64,000 nucleotides of DNA. Origin: Pseudarthrobacter sp. NS4. Its GTDB lineage: Bacteria > Actinomycetota > Actinomycetes > Actinomycetales > Micrococcaceae. This document shows, in pieces, positions 12,157 through 20,496 of this stretch; position 1 is the stretch's first letter; every line of letters begins with the position of its first letter. The DNA lies in contig NZ_CP103288.1 of NCBI RefSeq assembly GCF_024758005.1, positions 3,596,001 through 3,660,000 on the forward strand, in the 5' to 3' direction. Under the pieces are notes generated by a model. That model saw nothing but the letters and a program-made list of their open reading frames with translations, made no database searches and had not been told where the DNA came from. Made by a program: the position numbers and the translations under genes.

Positions 12157-13677
12157 TCAGGCCCCGAGCAGGACGTTGATGGGTCCGCGGGCGAAGTACA
12201 CCAGGAATCCGGCGCTGACCACCCACATCAGCGGATGGATCTTTTTGAACTTCCCGGAAGCAGCCCCGATGATGGCCCAGCTGACGAAGCCAACCCCGAT
12301 GCCGTTGGCGATCGAGTAGCTCAGCGGCATGGTCACGATGGTGAGGAACGCCGGCAGGGCCACGCTGAACTTGCTGAACTTGATCTCGCGGATCTGTGCC
12401 ATCATCATGGCGCCCACCACCACCAGTGCGGCGGCAGCGACTTCAAGCGGAACCACGCTGGTGAGCGGGGTGAGGAACATCGAGCCCAGGAACAGCACTC
12501 CAGTAACCACCGATGCCAGGCCGGTGCGGGCGCCTTCGCCGATCCCTGCCGCGGAGTCGATGTACACGGTGTTGGAGGAGCCGGAAGTGGCACCGCCGGC
12601 GACGGCGCCGATGCCTTCCACGACAAAGGCCGACTTGAGCCGGGGGAACGTGCCGTCCTTGTGGGCCACGCCGGCGCTCTTGGCCAGGCCGGTCATGGTG
12701 CCCATGGCGTCGAAGAAGTTGGTGAACACCAGCGTGAAAACCAGCATGGTGGCGGCAAGTCCACCGATCCGGGCGAACGATCCGAAGAGGTCGAACTGCC
12801 CCACGAGTGCCAGGTCCGGGGCCGAGACGAGCTGTCCGGAGAGGACCGGAGTGTTCAGGTGCCAGCCGCCGGGGTTGGTGGCGCTGGCAGGGCCGATCTT
12901 GAAAATGGCTTCGACGACGGCGGCGAGCACGGTGGTGCCCACGATGCCGATCAGCAGGCCGCCCTGGACCTTGCGTGCCACCAGGATGCCCATGGCCAGG
13001 AGTCCGACGACGAACACCAGCGTGGGCACGGAGGTGATGGACCCGCCGTCGCCCAGCTGGACGGGAGGCCCGCCCGCCGTGGGCCGGACGAATCCGGAGT
13101 CCACAAAGCCGATGAAGGCGATGAACAGGCCGATGCCCACGGTGATGGCGGCCTTCAGTTCCTTGGGCACGGCCCGGAAGATTGCCGTCCGGGCGCCGGT
13201 GACGCCGAACAGCACGATCAGGATGCCGTTGATCACCACCAGGCCCATGGCCTCGGCCCAGGTGACTTCCTGGATCACAGAGACGGCCAGGAAGGAGTTG
13301 ATGCCGAGCCCGGCTGCCAGGCCGAACGGCAGGTTGGCCACGAGGCCGAACAGGATGGTCATCACGCCGGCAGTCAGGCCGGTGACGGCGCCTACCTGCG
13401 CGGCGGACAGCCAGCCCCCGGCGACGTCGGTGGGCGCGTTGTCCGCACTGAACCCGCCAAGGATCAGGGGGTTGAGGATAACGATGTACGCCATGGTGAA
13501 GAAGGTGACCAGGCCGCCGCGGAATTCACGGGCCAGCGTGGAGCCGCGTTGGCTGATGTGGAAGAAGCGGTCAAGGATGGCGTTGGACGCCGGCGGCTTG
13601 GGGGTGCCTGGTGCCGGCTTGGGGGTGCGGGGTGATGGAGCCGAATGCTCCTCGTGGGACTGGTCCAGGATGGTCAT
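12157..13677 (-). CDS. NCS2 family permease, AzgA-type (adenine/guanine/hypoxanthine)
   Basis: Inner-membrane purine:cation symporter of 506 residues with about 12-14 hydrophobic segments. The AzgA/GhxP hallmark SGSSNTVYIDSAAGIGEGARTGL is close to the usual TSTVTAYIESAAGI motif. The motif FFDAMGTMTGLA corresponds to the substrate-binding TM8 region. The first 25 residues are a Pro-rich cytoplasmic tail. It lies 14 bases downstream of the guanine-deaminase-like gene in the same direction, so guanine or hypoxanthine import paired with deamination is the likely task. The sequence does not fix the preferred base. Confidence 0.9.
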   Translation of the reverse strand: MTILDQSHEEHSAPSPRTPKPAPGTPKPPASNAILDRFFHISQRGSTLAREFRGGLVTFFTMAYIVILNPLILGGFSADNAPTDVAGGWLSAAQVGAVTGLTAGVMTILFGLVANLPFGLAAGLGINSFLAVSVIQEVTWAEAMGLVVINGILIVLFGVTGARTAIFRAVPKELKAAITVGIGLFIAFIGFVDSGFVRPTAGGPPVQLGDGGSITSVPTLVFVVGLLAMGILVARKVQGGLLIGIVGTTVLAAVVEAIFKIGPASATNPGGWHLNTPVLSGQLVSAPDLALVGQFDLFGSFARIGGLAATMLVFTLVFTNFFDAMGTMTGLAKSAGVAHKDGTFPRLKSAFVVEGIGAVAGGATSGSSNTVYIDSAAGIGEGARTGLASVVTGVLFLGSMFLTPLTSVVPLEVAAAALVVVGAMMMAQIREIKFSKFSVALPAFLTIVTMPLSYSIANGIGVGFVSWAIIGAASGKFKKIHPLMWVVSAGFLVYFARGPINVLLGA

Positions 13678-13691
13678 GTCAGCCGCCGGGC

Positions 13692-14186
13692 CTAGTAGTC
13701 GATCCTGGATTCGAGCGCGTTCCAGGTGTTGAACGGCTCCAGCGGGCCCGGCGCCTGGGGATCGCCCAGCGCCAGCTTGGAGACCGGCATCAGGGAGTCC
13801 CTGTCCTGGTTTTCGAAGTATTCGTAGAAGACTGCGTCATCGAAGCCGACGGAGGCGGCGTCGTGGCGGTCGGCGGCGTAGACCACCCGCTCGACGCGGG
13901 CCCAGAGTGCTGAGGCCAGGCACATGGGGCATGGCTCGCAGCTGGTGTAGAGGACTGCGCCGCTGAGGTCGAAGGTGCCGAGTTCGCGGCAGGCGGTGCG
14001 GATGGCGGTGACTTCGGCGTGGGCCGTTGGATCGTTGTCCGCAGTGACGCGGTTGACGCCGTCGAACGTTTTGCCGTCCGCAGTGACGATCATGGCCCCG
14101 AAAGGCCCTCCGCTGTTCAGGACGTTGGCCGTTGCCAGCCGGATGGATCTGGCCAGAAAATCCTCGGCCGTGACGGTGGTACTCAT
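13692..14186 (-). CDS. Nucleoside/guanine deaminase (cytidine-deaminase fold)
   Basis: A 164-residue zinc hydrolase of the CDA superfamily. The Zn ligands and proton shuttle are His56 and Glu58 (HAE) with Cys86 and Cys89 (PCPMC). The length and the FEYFENQDRDSLMP-like C-terminal region fit bacterial guanine deaminase of the GuaD/YkoA type rather than tRNA adenosine deaminase. This would convert guanine to xanthine for the xanthine dehydrogenase encoded downstream. The ATG at 14186 is preferred over an upstream in-frame start at 14270 because GGGAG lies 7 bases before it. It leads the deaminase-permease operon. Confidence 0.87.
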   Translation of the reverse strand: MSTTVTAEDFLARSIRLATANVLNSGGPFGAMIVTADGKTFDGVNRVTADNDPTAHAEVTAIRTACRELGTFDLSGAVLYTSCEPCPMCLASALWARVERVVYAADRHDAASVGFDDAVFYEYFENQDRDSLMPVSKLALGDPQAPGPLEPFNTWNALESRIDY

Positions 14187-14584
14187 GATGCGACTCCCTT
14201 TGCTTGGAAGCCGGGTCTCCCGTTGCGGGACCAGTAGAACCAGGTGCGAACGGTTACCAGGCTTCAGCATGTGCTGTGAAGGTTAAGTTGCGCCTGGTAG
14301 ATAGCTTCCCGGAGTCCGGGCGCCCGCCTTTGGCAAAATCGAGATTAGCACCGGATTGTGGTCCGCGCCATACTTTTCTGGAAACTTAATTTCGCAATGT
14401 GAAATCCGCGTTTCGCCTCCTTCACTGCTGCCGGAACCGCCGGTCACATTGCATCACCATTGACGCAGGTCAGGCCCATTCCCTAGTCTGATGCCACCCG
14501 CGCTGTCCGCAGCCGCGGCACCTGGATCAGCAGACAGGGCCTCACTGAGCTGGAACCACAACCGCGCTCAGACAAAGGACAGCC
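14187..14584 (+). promoter_or_regulatory. Divergent regulatory region with alternating TTTC/GAAA half-sites
   Basis: This 398-base gap separates the leftward guanine-deaminase operon from the rightward 8-oxoguanine deaminase gene and must hold both promoters. Between 14375 and 14405 there are four alternating half-sites: TTTC (14375), GAAA (14381), TTTC (14390) and GAAA (14401). They form the inverted repeats 14375-14384 and 14389-14405. This AT-richer island looks like an operator for a dimeric regulator; an IclR-family protein is encoded 6 kb away. No coding potential was seen. Confidence 0.5.
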
Positions 14585-15958
14585 ATGAACCAGCCCGCCG
14601 CTCCTGCCGCCGCCTCCCGCCTCTGGATCAGGAATCCGCAGGCCGCCTTCACCGCCAACCAGCTGGACGCCTCCGGCGGCGTGGTGGTCAGCGGCGGGAC
14701 CATCGTTGAGGTCCTGGCAGCAGGACAGCAGCCCTCGGCCCCCTGCCGGCAGACGTTCGACGCCGGCAGCCACGTGCTGCTGCCGGGCCTGATCAACACG
14801 CACCACCACTTCTACCAAACCCTCACGCGGGCCTGGGGGCCGGTGGCCAATGCGCCGCTGTTCCCCTGGCTGCAGAACCTCTACCCGGTGTGGGCCCGGC
14901 TCACGCCGCGGGACCTGGAGCTCGCCGCCACAGCCGCCCTTGCCGAGCTGCTGCTCTCCGGCTGCACCACGGCCGCTGACCATCACTACCTCTTTCCTGC
15001 CGGCCTGGAAGATGCCATCGACATCGAAGTGGAAGCCGTGCGGCGGCTGGGAATGCGCGCCACGCTGACCCGGGGTTCCATGACGCTGGGAACGGGCGAC
15101 GGCGGCCTGCCGCCGCAGTCAACAGTGCAGGCTCCCGAAGTGGTACTGGCAGACAGCGAACGGCTGGTTGGCCGGTACCACGAGCGCGGCGGGGACGCGG
15201 TGATCCAGATTGCCCTGGCCCCCTGCTCACCGTTCTCCGTGACAAAGGAAGTCATGGCCGAAAGCGCGGCGCTCGCCGAGCGGCTGGACGTGCGGCTGCA
15301 CACCCACCTGGCGGAGACCCTGGACGAGGAGGACTTCTGCCGGGAGATGTTCGGGCTGCGGACCGTCGACTACCTGGACAGCGTGGGCTGGCTGACGGAC
15401 CGCACCTGGTTGGGGCACGGCATCCACTTCAGCGACGCCGAGATTGCCAGGCTGGGAGCCGCGGGCACCGCCGTCGCGCACTGCCCCACTTCAAATATGC
15501 GGCTGGCGTCAGGCACCGCGCGGGTCCTGGAAATGGAGGACGCGGGTGTCCCGGTGGGGCTGGGGGTGGACGGCTCGGCGTCGAACGATGCCTCCAACAT
15601 GATCCTCGAAGCCCGGCAGGCACTGTATTTGCAGAGGCTGCGCTACGGGGCGGATGTTCCGGTGGAGCGGGCCCTTGGCTGGGCCACGAAGGGCTCTGCC
15701 GCCGTACTGGGCCGCCCGGGACTGGGCCAGCTGGCACCCGGAATGCAGGCGGACCTGGCACTGTTCCGGCTTGACGACCTGCGTTTCTCCGGCAGCCACG
15801 ATCCCGTCGCGGCCATGCTGCTGTGCGCCGCGGACCGGGCGGACCGGGTTATGGTCGGCGGGCAGTGGCGGGTGGCGGACGGGCAAATTCCCGGGTTGGA
15901 CGTGGCCGGGCTCATCGCGGAACACTCGGCCGCGGCACACAGACTCGTGAACGGCTGA
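14585..15958 (+). CDS. 8-oxoguanine deaminase-like amidohydrolase
   Basis: Cytoplasmic metal-dependent hydrolase of 457 residues in the AtzB/TrzN/8-oxoguanine deaminase group. The metal-binding HxH lies in INTHHHFYQTLTRAWGP (His73 and His75). Further ligands appear in HTHLAETLDEEDF, WLGHGIHFS and the catalytic Asp in GLGVDGSASND. Deamination of 8-oxoguanine gives urate directly, which fits the uricase gene 1.9 kb away. The ATG at 14585 has AAGGA 5 bases upstream. Related enzymes act on s-triazines or guanine, so the substrate is inferred from family and context. Confidence 0.88.
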   Translation: MNQPAAPAAASRLWIRNPQAAFTANQLDASGGVVVSGGTIVEVLAAGQQPSAPCRQTFDAGSHVLLPGLINTHHHFYQTLTRAWGPVANAPLFPWLQNLYPVWARLTPRDLELAATAALAELLLSGCTTAADHHYLFPAGLEDAIDIEVEAVRRLGMRATLTRGSMTLGTGDGGLPPQSTVQAPEVVLADSERLVGRYHERGGDAVIQIALAPCSPFSVTKEVMAESAALAERLDVRLHTHLAETLDEEDFCREMFGLRTVDYLDSVGWLTDRTWLGHGIHFSDAEIARLGAAGTAVAHCPTSNMRLASGTARVLEMEDAGVPVGLGVDGSASNDASNMILEARQALYLQRLRYGADVPVERALGWATKGSAAVLGRPGLGQLAPGMQADLALFRLDDLRFSGSHDPVAAMLLCAADRADRVMVGGQWRVADGQIPGLDVAGLIAEHSAAAHRLVNG

Positions 15959-16003
15959 TACCAGCCACTGTTATGGCTGGTCAGCCGCTGCTAGCGTGGC
16001 GGC

Positions 16004-17248
16004 ATGAACCCGTCGAAGACACCGGCTGAGATTCTCGATATCGACGGGGCCGAGGTCCGCATCTCGAGCCCGGACAAGATGGTTTTCCCCGAGCCCGGCC
16101 TGACCAAGCTGGACCTGGTGCGGTACTACCTGGCCGTCGCGGAGGGCGCGTTGCGCGGTGCGGGGGGCCGGCCGATGGTGCTCAAACGCTTCCCGAAGGG
16201 CATCGACGCGGAGCCGTTCTTCCAGAAGCGCGTGCCCGAAAACCACCCTGACTTTATCGACACCACCACGCTCCGTTATGCGTCGGGGACGTCGGCCGAG
16301 GAGGCCGTCATCCGTGATGCGGCAGGCCTGGCCTGGGTTATTAATCTTGGCTGCCTCGACCTCAACCCGCATCCGGTGCGTGCCGAGGACCTCGAGCATC
16401 CCGACGAGCTGCGGGTAGACCTCGATCCCATGCCGGGGGTCGACTGGTCACAGATCGTGGACGTCGCCTATGTGGCGCAGGAGGTCCTGGAGGATGTGGG
16501 GCTTGTGGGCTGGCCGAAGACGAGCGGATCGCGGGGACTCCACGTTCTGGTGCGCATCGCCCCGGAGTGGTCTTACCGCGACGTGCGGCTTGCTGCCGAA
16601 ACGCTCGCCCGGGAGGTTGAAAACCGGGCGCCCGGGCTCGCCACGGCTCGATGGTGGAAGGAGGAGCGCGGCGAGAGTGTGTTCGTCGACTTCAACCAGA
16701 ACGCGAAGGACCGTACTGTGGCGTCCGCTTACTCGGTCCGTTCCCTGCCCGACGCCCGGGTCTCCACGCCGCTCGCCTGGAGTGAGGTCCGCTCCATTCG
16801 GCCGGAACAATTCACGGTGCCCACGGTGCTCGAACGTTTTGCAGACGTGGGTGATCCCCACGCCGGCATCGACGCTGCGGTGGGCTCGCTCGAAGGCCTC
16901 CTGGCCCTGGCTACCGAGCTCGGGCCGGCCGAGAAGGCGCCGCGCGCGGGTGATGGCGCGGGCCGCCGGCAGTCAATGATGCCGCTCATCGAGGTTGCGC
17001 GCACCAAGACCAAGCCGGAAGCCCTCGCGGCACTCGACGAGTGGAAGGCCCGGCATGCAGATGTGGTCCCGGCCCTGCACCCCGCCGATGTGCTCATGGA
17101 TGGGATGCGCGGATCGAGTTCGCTCTGGTACCGGGTGCGGGTAAACCTGCAGCACGTTCCCGAAGCCGGGCGTCCGCCCCAGGAGGAGCTCATCGCCGAC
17201 TATGACCCCTGGGCCGGCAAGGAATGGCCGGGGCGCCAGGGATCCTGA
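16004..17248 (+). CDS. LigD-type primase-polymerase (stand-alone PolDom)
   Basis: A 414-residue archaeo-eukaryotic primase-fold polymerase like the polymerase domain of LigD, which fills gaps and adds ribonucleotides in bacterial non-homologous end joining. The 5'-phosphate/DNA-binding part reads KRFPKGIDAEPFFQKRVPE. The metal-binding pair Asp139-x-Asp141 is in ELRVDLDPMPG. The SGSRGLHVLV motif follows near residue 178. No ligase or phosphoesterase domain is fused and no ku gene is in the window. The C-terminal 90 residues after a short linker form an extra region with conserved-looking WYRVRVNLQHVP. It is flanked by purine genes without apparent functional relation. Confidence 0.87.
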   Translation: MNPSKTPAEILDIDGAEVRISSPDKMVFPEPGLTKLDLVRYYLAVAEGALRGAGGRPMVLKRFPKGIDAEPFFQKRVPENHPDFIDTTTLRYASGTSAEEAVIRDAAGLAWVINLGCLDLNPHPVRAEDLEHPDELRVDLDPMPGVDWSQIVDVAYVAQEVLEDVGLVGWPKTSGSRGLHVLVRIAPEWSYRDVRLAAETLAREVENRAPGLATARWWKEERGESVFVDFNQNAKDRTVASAYSVRSLPDARVSTPLAWSEVRSIRPEQFTVPTVLERFADVGDPHAGIDAAVGSLEGLLALATELGPAEKAPRAGDGAGRRQSMMPLIEVARTKTKPEALAALDEWKARHADVVPALHPADVLMDGMRGSSSLWYRVRVNLQHVPEAGRPPQEELIADYDPWAGKEWPGRQGS

Positions 17249-17261
17249 GGCGGTTACCTGT

Positions 17262-17444
17262 TTACCGGCGGCCGAAACCCGGGAGGGCATGGATCCAGCG
17301 CGAGAAGCGGTTGGCCGCGTGGACCCGGTCCTCCGGGACGTAGAAATCGGGGTCGATTCCGCCACCGCGCGGGAGGTAGAACTCCTGGGCTGAAGGTACG
17401 GTGGCCGGCTTGGGCGCCGGCGTCGTCTTGTCCTGCTGGTACAT
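17262..17444 (-). CDS. Small hypothetical protein (60 aa)
   Basis: A 60-residue soluble peptide starting MYQQDKTTPAPK and ending HALPGFGRR. It is supported mainly by a strong Shine-Dalgarno AGGAGG 5 bases before the ATG at 17444. It faces the LigD-like gene with 13 bases between the stops. Composition is typical for the genome; the middle LPRGGGIDPDFYVPEDRVHAAN looks like a folded motif rather than noise. No family recognised and no function can be proposed. Confidence 0.55.
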   Translation of the reverse strand: MYQQDKTTPAPKPATVPSAQEFYLPRGGGIDPDFYVPEDRVHAANRFSRWIHALPGFGRR

Positions 17445-17690
17445 GCTGTCCTCCTCGAGGCTGGTTATTTGTTTTACTTATTTCATATAACGGAAAACAA
17501 ATTCTGCTTTGTGAAACCTTACCGTCGTCGCCGATGAAGCGTCAATGATCCCTGGAGGCTGGGAACATGCGCGCGCAGTCACAAACTGATTTTTGATCTT
17601 GTGATGTACACCACCGGTTTGCGGGGGTACGCTGTTAGTCAACTCGTGGCGCACGTCACGTAACCTGGGAGCAGCAGGCAGGGTCGTAAT

Positions 17691-17722
17691 GAGCTGGCAT
17701 CAATGGATGCCGGCTCTTTTTT
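17691..17722 (+). terminator. Intrinsic terminator inside the uricase leader
   Basis: An 11-bp stem with one G-U pair (17691-17701 with 17706-17716), an AATG loop and six T residues (17717-17722). It is oriented toward uricase and lies 92 bases before the uricase ATG. The nearest upstream rightward gene ends 440 bases before it, so it more likely belongs to a leader RNA or small RNA than to that gene. Confidence 0.8.
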
Positions 17723-17774
17723 GTTGGGTCGGCTCCACCGGAAACGCGCTCGAAACGCGCGCTAATTTCAGTGA

Positions 17775-17790
17775 TGGAACCTAGGTTCCA
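17775..17790. promoter_or_regulatory. 16-bp perfect palindrome before uricase (candidate operator)
   Basis: The sequence TGGAACCTAGGTTCCA is self-complementary over all 16 bases and ends 24 bases before the uricase ATG. The outer half-site TGGAA/TTCCA recurs as an inverted repeat in the IclR-malic enzyme gap. A dimeric regulator of the purine/ureide genes is a plausible ligand. Confidence 0.6.
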
Positions 17791-17814
17791 CTTGACGGAA
17801 GTTGGGAAAAGACC

Positions 17815-18723
17815 ATGAGCAGCAAGATCATCCTCGGCGAAAACCAGTACGGCAAGGCGGAGGTCCGGGTCGTCAAGATCACCCGCGATACAGCCCGGCA
17901 CGAGATTGAAGACCTGAACGTCACCTCGCAGTTGCGGGGCGACTTCGCCGCGGCCCACCTTGAGGGCGACAACGCCCACGTGGTGGCAACGGACACCCAG
18001 AAGAACACCATCTACGCCTTTGCCCGGGACGGCATCGGTTCCCCGGAAGCGTTCCTGCTGCGCCTCGGCGAGCACTTCACGTCCAGCTTCGACTGGGTTA
18101 CCGGCGGCCGCTGGGAAGCCGAGTCCTACAGCTGGAACCGTATCCAGGCCCACGGCAGCGAACACGACCACTCCTTCGTCCGCAACGGCCAGGAAGTCCG
18201 CACCGCCGTCCTGGTCCGCGACGGCGCCACCACCCACCTGATCTCGGGACTCAAGGATCTGACGGTGCTGAAGTCCACCCAGTCCGGCTTCGTCGGCTAT
18301 CCGCGGGACCGCTACACCACCCTGCCGGAAACCACGGACCGGATCCTCGCCACGGATGTCTCCGCCCGGTGGCGCTTCAAGACCGGAACCGATTTCAGCA
18401 CCCTTGACTTCAATAAGGGCTACGACGACGTCAAGGCACTCCTGCTCGAAGGGTTCACCGAGAAGTACTCCCATGCACTGCAGCAGACCCTGTTCGACAT
18501 GGGCACCAAAGTCCTGGAAGCCCACAGCGAGATCGACGAGATCAAGTTCTCAATGCCCAACAAGCACCACTTCCTGGTGGACCTCTCCCCCTTCGGCCTC
18601 GACAACCCCAATGAGGTCTTCTTCGCCGCAGACCGTCCCTACGGTTTGATTGAGGCCACCGTCCAGCGGGAAGACGCAGCCGCAGCTCCCGCCGCCTGGT
18701 CCGGCATCGCCGGATTCTGCTAA
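17815..18723 (+). CDS. Urate oxidase (cofactor-independent uricase)
   Basis: Oxidises urate to 5-hydroxyisourate with O2 and no cofactor. The 302-residue length equals that of the Arthrobacter globiformis enzyme. Both T-fold repeats are present, with the catalytic Thr in VATDTQKNT, the RTAVL strand, LKSTQSGFVGYPRDRYTTL around the urate site, and MPNKHHFLVDL in the second half. It ends in the expected AGFC. In many bacteria uricase lies beside HIU hydrolase and OHCU decarboxylase genes; neither is seen here. The permease downstream may be cotranscribed, although a repeat-rich spacer lies between. Confidence 0.96.
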   Translation: MSSKIILGENQYGKAEVRVVKITRDTARHEIEDLNVTSQLRGDFAAAHLEGDNAHVVATDTQKNTIYAFARDGIGSPEAFLLRLGEHFTSSFDWVTGGRWEAESYSWNRIQAHGSEHDHSFVRNGQEVRTAVLVRDGATTHLISGLKDLTVLKSTQSGFVGYPRDRYTTLPETTDRILATDVSARWRFKTGTDFSTLDFNKGYDDVKALLLEGFTEKYSHALQQTLFDMGTKVLEAHSEIDEIKFSMPNKHHFLVDLSPFGLDNPNEVFFAADRPYGLIEATVQREDAAAAPAAWSGIAGFC

Positions 18724-18739
18724 ACCACCGCCAACAACG

Positions 18740-18807
18740 GTTGAGCCTGTCGAAATCTTTGTGTTCCGGCAGGCTCAGCGACCGGTGATTGAGCCTGTCG
18801 AAATCAA
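18740..18807. repeat. REP-like palindromic repeat, three copies of a TTGAGCCTGTCG motif
   Basis: TTGAGCCTGTCGAAATC occurs at 18741-18757 and again at 18789-18805, and an inverted near-copy CAGGCTCAG lies at 18770-18778. The first copy and the inverted copy can form a hairpin. I recall motifs of this kind as common intergenic repeats in Micrococcales; copy number in this genome cannot be judged from the window. Confidence 0.7.
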
Positions 18808-18830
18808 GCCCCGAGAGTTTTGCCACACCT

Positions 18831-18890
18831 GTTAGCCAGACAACGTTAGCCAGACGATGACGTCTGCCATGAACCAAGAAAGTCTGCCAT
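18831..18890 (+). repeat. Two tandem duplications at the permease start, with a 7-codon upstream ORF
   Basis: GTTAGCCAGAC begins two adjacent 14-base units (18831-18844 and 18845-18858). Then GTCTGCCATGAAC occurs twice, 20 bases apart (18862 and 18882). The first ATG (18869) opens a seven-residue frame, M-N-Q-E-S-L-P, whose TGA overlaps the permease ATG as ATGA. The repeat created a second start site; whether the small frame is translated is unknown. Confidence 0.6.
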
Positions 18891-20394
18891 GAACACCAAG
18901 AAGAAGCTGGCCGCTGCGGCCGCCGGCAAGAAGCACCAGCAGGCCCGCCCGGAGGACGAGCGGTTGTCCGTAGGAAGCAGTTTTGCCTACGGCTTCCAGC
19001 ACGTGCTGACCATGTACGGCGGCATCGTTGCCGTGCCGCTTATCGTCGGCCAGGCTGCCGGGTTGCCCCCTGCCGACATCGGCGTCCTGATCGCCGCCGC
19101 GCTCTTCATGGGCGGGCTTGCCACCATCCTCCAGACCGTGGGCATCCCTTTCTTCGGCTCCCAGTTGCCGCTGGTCCAGGGCGTATCCTTCGCAGGCGTG
19201 GCCACGATGGTCGCCATCGTCACCACCGGCGGAGGCATTCAGTCCGTCTTCGGCGCGGTCATCGTTTCGGCCGCCATCGGGTTGTTGATCGCGCCGGTCT
19301 TCTCGAAGATCGTGCGGTTCTTCCCACCGGTGGTCACCGGTACTGTCATCACGACCATTGGCCTCACACTGATGCCGGTCGCCGCTAACTGGGCCATGGG
19401 AGGGAACAGGAATGCCGAGAACTACGGCAGTATGGAAAACATCGGCCTCGCGGCGATCACACTGGCCCTCGTTCTCCTCCTGAGCAAGCTCGGCAACGCG
19501 ACCATCTCCCGGCTCTCGATCCTGCTGGCCATGGTCATCGGAACCCTGGTCGCCGTCGCAACCGGGATGGCCAACTTCTCCAAGGTCGGGGATGGCCCGA
19601 TCGTCGCCTTCCCCGCGCCATTCCACCTCGGCGCCCCCACCTTCGAGATCGCCGCGATCATCTCCATGCTGATCGTCGTCCTGGTCATCCTCACCGAAAC
19701 CATGGCCGACATCCTGGCCGTCGGGGAAATCATCGGAACCAAGGTCGACTCGAAACGCATCGCCGCCGGCCTCCGTGCAGACATGGGCTCCAGCCTCATC
19801 GCCCCGGTCTTCGGCTCCTTCACGCAAAGCGCGTTCGCCCAGAACGTCGGCCTGGTGGCAGTCACCAGGATCAAGAGCCGATACGTCGTAGCAGCCGGCG
19901 GCGTCATCCTGGTTATCCTCGGGCTTCTGCCGGTCCTGGGCCGTGTTGTGGCAGCCGTACCCACCGCAGTCCTGGGCGGGGCAGGCATTGTCCTGTTCGG
20001 CACCGTAGCTGCCAGTGGCATTCGCACCCTCGCCAAAGTCGAGTACAAAAACAACATGAACCTGATCATCGTGGCGACCTCCATCGGCTTCGGCATGATC
20101 CCCATCGCCGCCCCGGCCTTCTACGACAAGTTCCCCGACTGGTTCGCGACCATCTTCCACTCCGGCATCAGCTCAGCCGCCGTCATGGCCATCCTGCTGA
20201 ACCTGCTCTTCAACCACCTCAAGGCCGGCAACTCGGACAACCAGTCCGTGTTCGTGGCCGGCACAGGACGGGTCATCAAGGAAGAAGACCTTGCATGCCT
20301 CGAGCACGGCGACCGCTACGAAAACGGGAAACTCATCGACTGCAACGGCAATGAAGTCCGGGTCGAGTCCGCCGATAAGGCCTCAGAACACTAA
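18889..20394 (+). CDS. NCS2/NAT family xanthine/urate permease
   Basis: Membrane nucleobase symporter of 501 residues. The family QH motif is present (YGFQHVLTMYGG). The NAT signature reads QNVGLVAVTRIKSR, and the TM8 substrate region reads TETMADILAVGEI, which favours xanthine or urate over uracil. About 12-14 hydrophobic segments are visible, with a Lys/Ala-rich N-terminal tail and a charged C-terminus of some 45 residues after the last segment. It follows uricase by 165 bases, which supports urate uptake for degradation. Translation may be coupled to a tiny upstream frame. Confidence 0.9.
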   Translation: MNTKKKLAAAAAGKKHQQARPEDERLSVGSSFAYGFQHVLTMYGGIVAVPLIVGQAAGLPPADIGVLIAAALFMGGLATILQTVGIPFFGSQLPLVQGVSFAGVATMVAIVTTGGGIQSVFGAVIVSAAIGLLIAPVFSKIVRFFPPVVTGTVITTIGLTLMPVAANWAMGGNRNAENYGSMENIGLAAITLALVLLLSKLGNATISRLSILLAMVIGTLVAVATGMANFSKVGDGPIVAFPAPFHLGAPTFEIAAIISMLIVVLVILTETMADILAVGEIIGTKVDSKRIAAGLRADMGSSLIAPVFGSFTQSAFAQNVGLVAVTRIKSRYVVAAGGVILVILGLLPVLGRVVAAVPTAVLGGAGIVLFGTVAASGIRTLAKVEYKNNMNLIIVATSIGFGMIPIAAPAFYDKFPDWFATIFHSGISSAAVMAILLNLLFNHLKAGNSDNQSVFVAGTGRVIKEEDLACLEHGDRYENGKLIDCNGNEVRVESADKASEH

Positions 20395-20406
20395 GGCCAC
20401 ACAGAA

Positions 20407-20450
20407 ATGGCGGTTCGCAGCAATCTTCATGGATTGTTGCGAACCGCCAT
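20407..20450. terminator. Hairpin terminator between permease and nickel-binding-like gene
   Basis: A 19-bp inverted repeat (20407-20425 with 20432-20450), one G-U pair, loop TTCATG. It lies 12 bases past the permease stop and between two convergent genes, so it may act in both directions. No long T run follows. Confidence 0.7.
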
Positions 20451-20496
20451 CCCGCGGCTTAACTACGGCCGCGGCAAGGTGACCGAATGATGTGCC

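Larger units (their letters stand above)
17445..17814 (+). promoter_or_regulatory. Uricase leader region: candidate promoter, attenuator and operator
   Basis: A 370-base gap between the small hypothetical gene and uricase. It is AT-rich at 17465-17520. A candidate promoter is TGTACA (17605-17610), 17 bases, TACGCT (17628-17633). Downstream are short complementary segments (17646-17661 and 17667-17688), then an intrinsic terminator, a direct repeat GAAACGCGC (17741-17749 and 17752-17760) and a 16-bp palindrome just before the gene. The arrangement resembles a regulated leader RNA. No open frame of useful size was seen. Confidence 0.5.

Noticed and set aside
11479..13635. 718-codon plus-strand frame opposite the XdhC and permease genes
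   Set aside because: Composition (long Gly/Ala/His/Glu-rich runs) is that of an antisense frame, and both minus-strand genes are clear.
17636..17722. tRNA or SRP RNA upstream of uricase
   Set aside because: No T-loop GTTCGA motif, no cloverleaf and no SRP tetraloop; kept only as a candidate leader.
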